Assembly (NCBI GenBank): GCA_003135595.1
Contig: PLCI01000067.1
Span: 1 to 26,568 of the forward strand
Length of the DNA stretch: 26,568 nucleotides
Source of the DNA: Acidimicrobiaceae bacterium
Lineage (GTDB): Bacteria; Actinomycetota; Acidimicrobiia; Acidimicrobiales; RAAP-2
Direction: 5' to 3'
Position numbers and translations under genes: made by a program
Notes under the pieces: generated by a model
The model's input: the letters and a program-made list of their open reading frames with translations, nothing else
Database searches by the model: none
What the model was told of the DNA's origin: nothing
Shown here: piece by piece, positions 22,896 to 26,568 of the stretch
Numbering within the stretch: position 1 is the first letter of the stretch
How the letters are laid out: each line of letters starts with the position of its first letter

Positions 22896-23647
22896 CAGGT
22901 GCCCATCTGGCGCATGCGCTCGAGGACCGAGTCCTCGGTTGGCGCCTGGAGCTCGCCCACCACCTTGCCGTCGCCGAGGAAGACGACGCAGTCCGAGAAC
23001 GCCGCGCCCCGTGGGTCGTGGGTGACCATCACCACGGACTGCTCGAACTCGCGGACCGAGCGTCGCAGGAACCCGAGCATCTCGGCAGATGAGTTCGAGT
23101 CGAGGTTGCCGGTGGGCTCATCGGCGAAGATCAGCTCTGGTCGGTTGATCAGTGCTCGCGCGCAGGCCACTCGCTGCTGCTGGCCACCGGACAGCTCGCT
23201 CGGGCGGTGCGAAAGGCGATCGGTGATGCCGAGGGCATCGGCGAGGTAGGCAAGCCACTCGAGGTCGACCTTCTTGCCGGCGAGGTCCGCTGGCAGCGTG
23301 ACGTTCTCGCGGGCGGTCAGCGTCGGCACGAGGTTGAACGCCTGGAACACGAAACCGATCCGATCGCGCCGCAGCTGGGTGAGCCCGGCATCGTTGAGGA
23401 GGCTGATGTCCTGTCCCCCGATGAAGGTCCTTCCGGACGTCGGGCGATCGAGGCCGGCCATGCAGTGCATCAGTGTCGACTTGCCTGACCCGGAGGGACC
23501 CATGACCGCGGTGAAGCGCCCGCGATCGAACGCCACGTTCACGCCGGACAGGGCGTGGACGGCCGCGTCACCGGTGCCATAGGTCTTGAAGAGATCGACG
23601 GCGTGGGCAGCGGCCGTCACGGTGCGATCTGGCTCGGTGAGCGTCAT
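22895..23647 (-). CDS. ABC transporter ATPase partner of the double-FtsX permease
   Basis: A 250-residue ATPase with Walker A GPSGSGKS (50-57), Q-loop Q102, signature LSGGQ (152-156), Walker B LIFADEP (172-178) with TGNLDS after it, and switch histidine H210. It belongs to the same MacB/LolD/FtsE group as the ATPase at 15864 but stands first in its operon instead of second. The start ATG 23647 has only a weak GAGGA eleven bases upstream. Residues 1-15 are an extra non-conserved N-terminus; a start closer to the core is possible. Confidence 0.93.
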   Translation of the reverse strand: MTLTEPDRTVTAAAHAVDLFKTYGTGDAAVHALSGVNVAFDRGRFTAVMGPSGSGKSTLMHCMAGLDRPTSGRTFIGGQDISLLNDAGLTQLRRDRIGFVFQAFNLVPTLTARENVTLPADLAGKKVDLEWLAYLADALGITDRLSHRPSELSGGQQQRVACARALINRPELIFADEPTGNLDSNSSAEMLGFLRRSVREFEQSVVMVTHDPRGAAFSDCVVFLGDGKVVGELQAPTEDSVLERMRQMGT

Positions 23648-24045
23648 GAGGGCGCTGATCCTCTGGCCGTCGGACTGCTCGGACGTCGGACCAGGGCGGC
23701 GACGGTCATCGGGTGAGGTCCTTTGACTTGGTGGGATGGGCCAACCGTCGCCACCACGCCGACGGCGACCCCATGGGAGTCTGGTGGATCAGCGGCCAAT
23801 CTGAGCAGATGGTCGCGACGAGTGCCTCTGGGACATAACGCTGCACCGAGTCTCGGCCCAGACGAGCTCGAGGAGGACGCGGCAGCGACACCGCTCAGAC
23901 GGGCACAGGCCCGAACCCCGCTCGACGTCGATCACGTCGTCGTGCGACCAGGTGACGCGACGTGCCCGGGAGACCGGCGACGACGACGCGCTCGACGAGG
24001 GCGCCGATGGTCACCCGATCGACACCAGGTCGCGCGAGAGGGGGG
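23648..24045. other. Gene-free 398-bp stretch upstream of the FtsX ABC operon
   Basis: No credible gene is seen on either strand; the open frames present lack start signals and look like chance frames of GC-rich DNA. Three TCGGAC repeats (23670, 23679, 23686) lie 22-42 bp before the ATPase start and might be regulator sites. A CCACCA/TGGTGG pair (23751-23756, 23782-23787) may form a weak hairpin. The operon promoter should be here but no clear hexamers stand out. Confidence 0.45.
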
Positions 24046-26568
24046 CTACCGATGGGCCTTCGTCGCGGCGAGCTCGTAGGCACCGGCGTCACAGATGCCC
24101 TTGGTCGGCCGCGCCACGCCACGCTGGTCGGTCGGCAGGCAGTCGCCACGCGCAGCGCCCACCGCGGGGCTCGTGCGCACGATCGCCATCGTCTTCGTGA
24201 GGCCACCGTTCGCCGCAAGCGCGAGCAGCCCGGGCTTGGCGGTGACGACGTCACCTAGGGCGAGCGCCGCCACGCAGCTCGCGCGTGACAGTACGTTGCC
24301 ACCGATCGAGACCAGGACGGCGGTGTGCACCGATGCATGGCAGTCGGTCTCGGTCTTCGACGTCGGCGCCGTGTGGTTGCCGACGACGATCGAGTCACGC
24401 AGCGTCCCGAAGCTGCTCTCGGTGTCGATGCCCGCCCCGAAATGCGCGGCGTTGTCCGCCACGGTGGCGAAGTACAGCGAGATGGGCTCGAAATTCATGA
24501 AGACGGCGCCACCATGCCCCGCTGTCGAGTGCGAGCTCATGGCGCGGTTCCGTGTGAGCGTCGAGTTGAAGATGGTCACGACCGAGGCGTAGCTGAAGAT
24601 GCCGCCGCCCGCCCCGTTGGTTGCCGACGTGCCAGCGACGTTGCCCTCGATCGTGGAGCCGACGACGGTGAGCTGGTACTCGTAGACGTACACGCCACCG
24701 CCCTGGATCGCGCGATTCCCTGCGATCGTCGAGTTGCGCACGTTGAAGCCGCCGTACTCGGGATACGCGTAGATGCCCCCACCGGTGCTGGCGCTGCCCT
24801 CTGCCACGTTGCCCGAGACGGTCGAGCCGATCACCTCGCCGCCGATGAACGAGCCGTCGAAGATCCCCCCGCCGGCGCCGTTCGAGGACCCTGCGCCGAG
24901 CGCGGTGTTGCTCGTGATCTGTGACCCCGCGACGTGCAAGTTCGAGTACTCGCCGACGTAGACGCCACCACCCTGACCCGCTCCAGAGGCGACCGCGGCG
25001 CCGGCGGTGTTGCCGGCGATCGTGTCGTGGACCAAGAAGAGGCCGGTGTTGCTGGTCGTGCCGAACGACCACGCCGCCGTGCCGCCGCCAAAGCCATTGT
25101 GAGTGGCGTGGTTGCCCTCGATCGTGGAGCCCTCGATCCGCGCCGTCGCAGAGGCGTCAGCCATGGAGATCGCTGAGATCCCGCCCGTGCCGTTCGCACC
25201 GGAGGCGACGTTGCCCTTGACCGTGCCGCCGACGACGTCGAGCGAGACGGACGCGTTCTGGCCGCCGTAGACGAGGACTGCGCCTGCGCTGTCCACACCG
25301 GCCGCATGGTTGCCGAGGAACGAGTCGCCCGTGAGCACGATGCTCGCCCCACCGTCCAGCTGGCCGTTGAAGAAGATGCCAGCCGCACCGTTAAGGCTCG
25401 ACGAGTTGCCCTTGATCGTCGTGTTCGACACGTCGATGTGCAGGCCGCCTGTGGTCTCGTACGCCACGATCCCGCTCGTCGAGTTGTCCGTGATCGAGCT
25501 ACCAGAGTCAACGACGAGCAGTGCGTCCGACGCGGTGCCGTACACGTAGATCCCGCCACCTCCCTCGAGCGACGACGTGGACTGGGTCGCGTTGTCGAGG
25601 AGGGTCGTCTTGTGCAGCTCAACCTGCGAGAACTCGTCGGCGACGCCCCCACCGGCGCCCGTGTTACCGGTCGTGAGGTTGTACGAGATCGATGACGCCG
25701 TCACATCGACCGTCGCGGCGTCGGCGTACAGGCCGCCGCCCCAGCCGCTGAAGAACGCGAAGTTGTGGACGATGTTGGAGCCCACGATCGTGTCCCCGCT
25801 GTATTGGTCCGCGATGCCGCCGCCGTAGCCGGGGAAGCTCGCGTTCCCGACGGCGTTGCCCTGGACGGTGCCGTCGATCAGCTGGAAGTTTCCGTAGTCG
25901 TTGTAGATGCCGCCGCCGTACTGAGTGCCAGCGCCGATCGTCGCGAGGTTCGAGCTGATGACGTCGTGCGAGAGGAAGGAGTTGCACCAGTACGTGTTCA
26001 GCCCGCCACCGTCAGCCGTCGCCGTGTTGGCCGAGACCGAGGAGCCCGTCATCCAAAGGTTCGCGTTGGAGCAGGCGACGCCGCCGCCATCCGTTGCCGT
26101 GTTGTGCGTGACGAGGACGTTGTCGAGCACGAGGGCCGCATTCGTGCCCTGGACCAGGATGCCGCCGCCGAGTGTCGCAGTGCCGCCCGAGATAGTCAGG
26201 TCCTCGATGACTCCGGCCGAGCCGACGGAGGCCGCGGGCAGCACCTCGATCGCCTGGTAGGCGTCGCCGCCAGGCACGATCACGCGCGTGCCGGTCTTGC
26301 TCACGCCCTCGATGGTCGTGCCGCCCGGGTTCTGGATCTTGAGCTGGGCGGCGGATACGTCGGTGAGCTGGTAGGCGTGCGCGCCGAGCTTGATGACGAC
26401 GGGCTTCGCGAGGTTGTTCGCCGCAGCGACTGCCGCGCGCAGCGAGCACGCGCCGGTGGCAGCGTCGTGACAGGACTTGGACAGCGCCGACGCGAGCGGT
26501 GAGTCGGCGAGCGTCGCGACCACGAAGGTCGTCACGTGCACGCCGGCGCGCGGCTCGGCGCGACGCGG
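24046..26568 (-). CDS. Extracellular parallel beta-helix protein with CSLREXLD and choice-of-anchor Q signatures (5' end outside window)
   Basis: The visible 840 residues are open to the right edge, so the signal peptide is missing. Near the N-terminus VTTFVVATLADS is followed by ACSLRAAVAAAN, the CSLREXLD signature of surface right-handed beta-helix proteins. The body is made of many repeats of about 25-35 residues with GGGI/GGGV turns alternating with short strands such as GSTIEGN or NSTIAGN, a pectate-lyase-like beta-helix. The C-terminus has NGGLTKTMAIVRTSPAVG and DQRGVARP, then CDAGAYEL, which is the choice-of-anchor Q domain. No catalytic residues can be identified. Likely a secreted adhesin or polysaccharide-binding/degrading protein. 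Composition is rich in Gly, Ser, Asn and Thr. Confidence 0.88.
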   Translation of the reverse strand, partial: PRRAEPRAGVHVTTFVVATLADSPLASALSKSCHDAATGACSLRAAVAAANNLAKPVVIKLGAHAYQLTDVSAAQLKIQNPGGTTIEGVSKTGTRVIVPGGDAYQAIEVLPAASVGSAGVIEDLTISGGTATLGGGILVQGTNAALVLDNVLVTHNTATDGGGVACSNANLWMTGSSVSANTATADGGGLNTYWCNSFLSHDVISSNLATIGAGTQYGGGIYNDYGNFQLIDGTVQGNAVGNASFPGYGGGIADQYSGDTIVGSNIVHNFAFFSGWGGGLYADAATVDVTASSISYNLTTGNTGAGGGVADEFSQVELHKTTLLDNATQSTSSLEGGGGIYVYGTASDALLVVDSGSSITDNSTSGIVAYETTGGLHIDVSNTTIKGNSSSLNGAAGIFFNGQLDGGASIVLTGDSFLGNHAAGVDSAGAVLVYGGQNASVSLDVVGGTVKGNVASGANGTGGISAISMADASATARIEGSTIEGNHATHNGFGGGTAAWSFGTTSNTGLFLVHDTIAGNTAGAAVASGAGQGGGVYVGEYSNLHVAGSQITSNTALGAGSSNGAGGGIFDGSFIGGEVIGSTVSGNVAEGSASTGGGIYAYPEYGGFNVRNSTIAGNRAIQGGGVYVYEYQLTVVGSTIEGNVAGTSATNGAGGGIFSYASVVTIFNSTLTRNRAMSSHSTAGHGGAVFMNFEPISLYFATVADNAAHFGAGIDTESSFGTLRDSIVVGNHTAPTSKTETDCHASVHTAVLVSIGGNVLSRASCVAALALGDVVTAKPGLLALAANGGLTKTMAIVRTSPAVGAARGDCLPTDQRGVARPTKGICDAGAYELAATKAHR

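Noticed and set aside
23706..24258. Several short open frames in the gap before the beta-helix gene, including one of 118 codons
   Set aside because: Arg-rich composition, no ribosome binding site, no recognisable motif; part of them run into the beta-helix gene on the other strand.
24046..26568. Repeated turns of the beta-helix gene considered as a DNA repeat array or CRISPR
   Set aside because: The similarity is at protein level only; DNA repeats are degenerate, have no uniform spacers and stay in frame.

Overview
The window is a chromosomal stretch from a high-GC actinobacterium. The signs are very GC-rich codon third positions, frequent GTG/TTG starts, probable leaderless promoters, a DosR/DevR-type operator, an Rpf/transglycosylase-like secreted protein, and exporter families common in Actinobacteria. 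Acidimicrobiia or a neighbouring deep-branching class is a plausible home, but the sequence alone cannot settle this. No rRNA, tRNA, CRISPR array, insertion sequence, prophage or origin was seen. It looks like ordinary accessory chromosome rich in exporters and envelope proteins.

Layout from left to right. (1) 1-1550: the 3' end of one zinc alcohol dehydrogenase and a complete second one, with two DosR-like boxes 21 bp apart between them and a strong hairpin terminator after the second. (2) 1696-4303: an ABC-2 drug-exporter-type ATPase and permease. (3) 4339-6262: a GyrI-like effector-binding protein on the minus strand, divergent from a small protein with a ribbon-helix-helix-like C-terminus. 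That small gene is translationally coupled (ATGA) to an HtrA-like serine protease without a signal peptide, and its start is preceded by three tandem 8-bp repeats. (4) 6418-8094: a histidine-bearing polytopic membrane protein and a membrane-anchored phosphodiester glycosidase (NAGPA) domain protein. (5) 8107-11490: HSL-family hydrolase and TetR on the minus strand, divergent from a 14-TM MFS exporter. (6) 11616-14907: a secreted PHB-depolymerase/feruloyl-esterase-like protein and an acyltransferase-3/SGNH O-acyltransferase. (7) 14928-17881, minus strand: Rpf/transglycosylase-like protein and a MacB-type permease/ATPase pair. (8) 18016-20311: a second divergent MFS/TetR pair. (9) 20367-23647, minus strand: an ATPase plus 842-aa double-FtsX permease. 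(10) 24046-26568, minus strand: a secreted parallel beta-helix protein with CSLREXLD and choice-of-anchor Q signatures, cut by the window edge.

How the parts fit. The two TetR/MFS pairs carry nearly the same 17-bp operator (14 of 17 positions identical), each placed over good sigma-70-type promoters, so they look like paralogous drug-responsive efflux switches with possible cross-talk. Three ABC exporters and two MFS pumps make the region an efflux and envelope-stress neighbourhood. The esterase, O-acyltransferase, NAGPA protein, transglycosylase-like protein and beta-helix protein all act outside the membrane. The most intriguing unexplained unit is the RHH-like protein/protease pair with its tandem-repeat promoter at 4827-6262.
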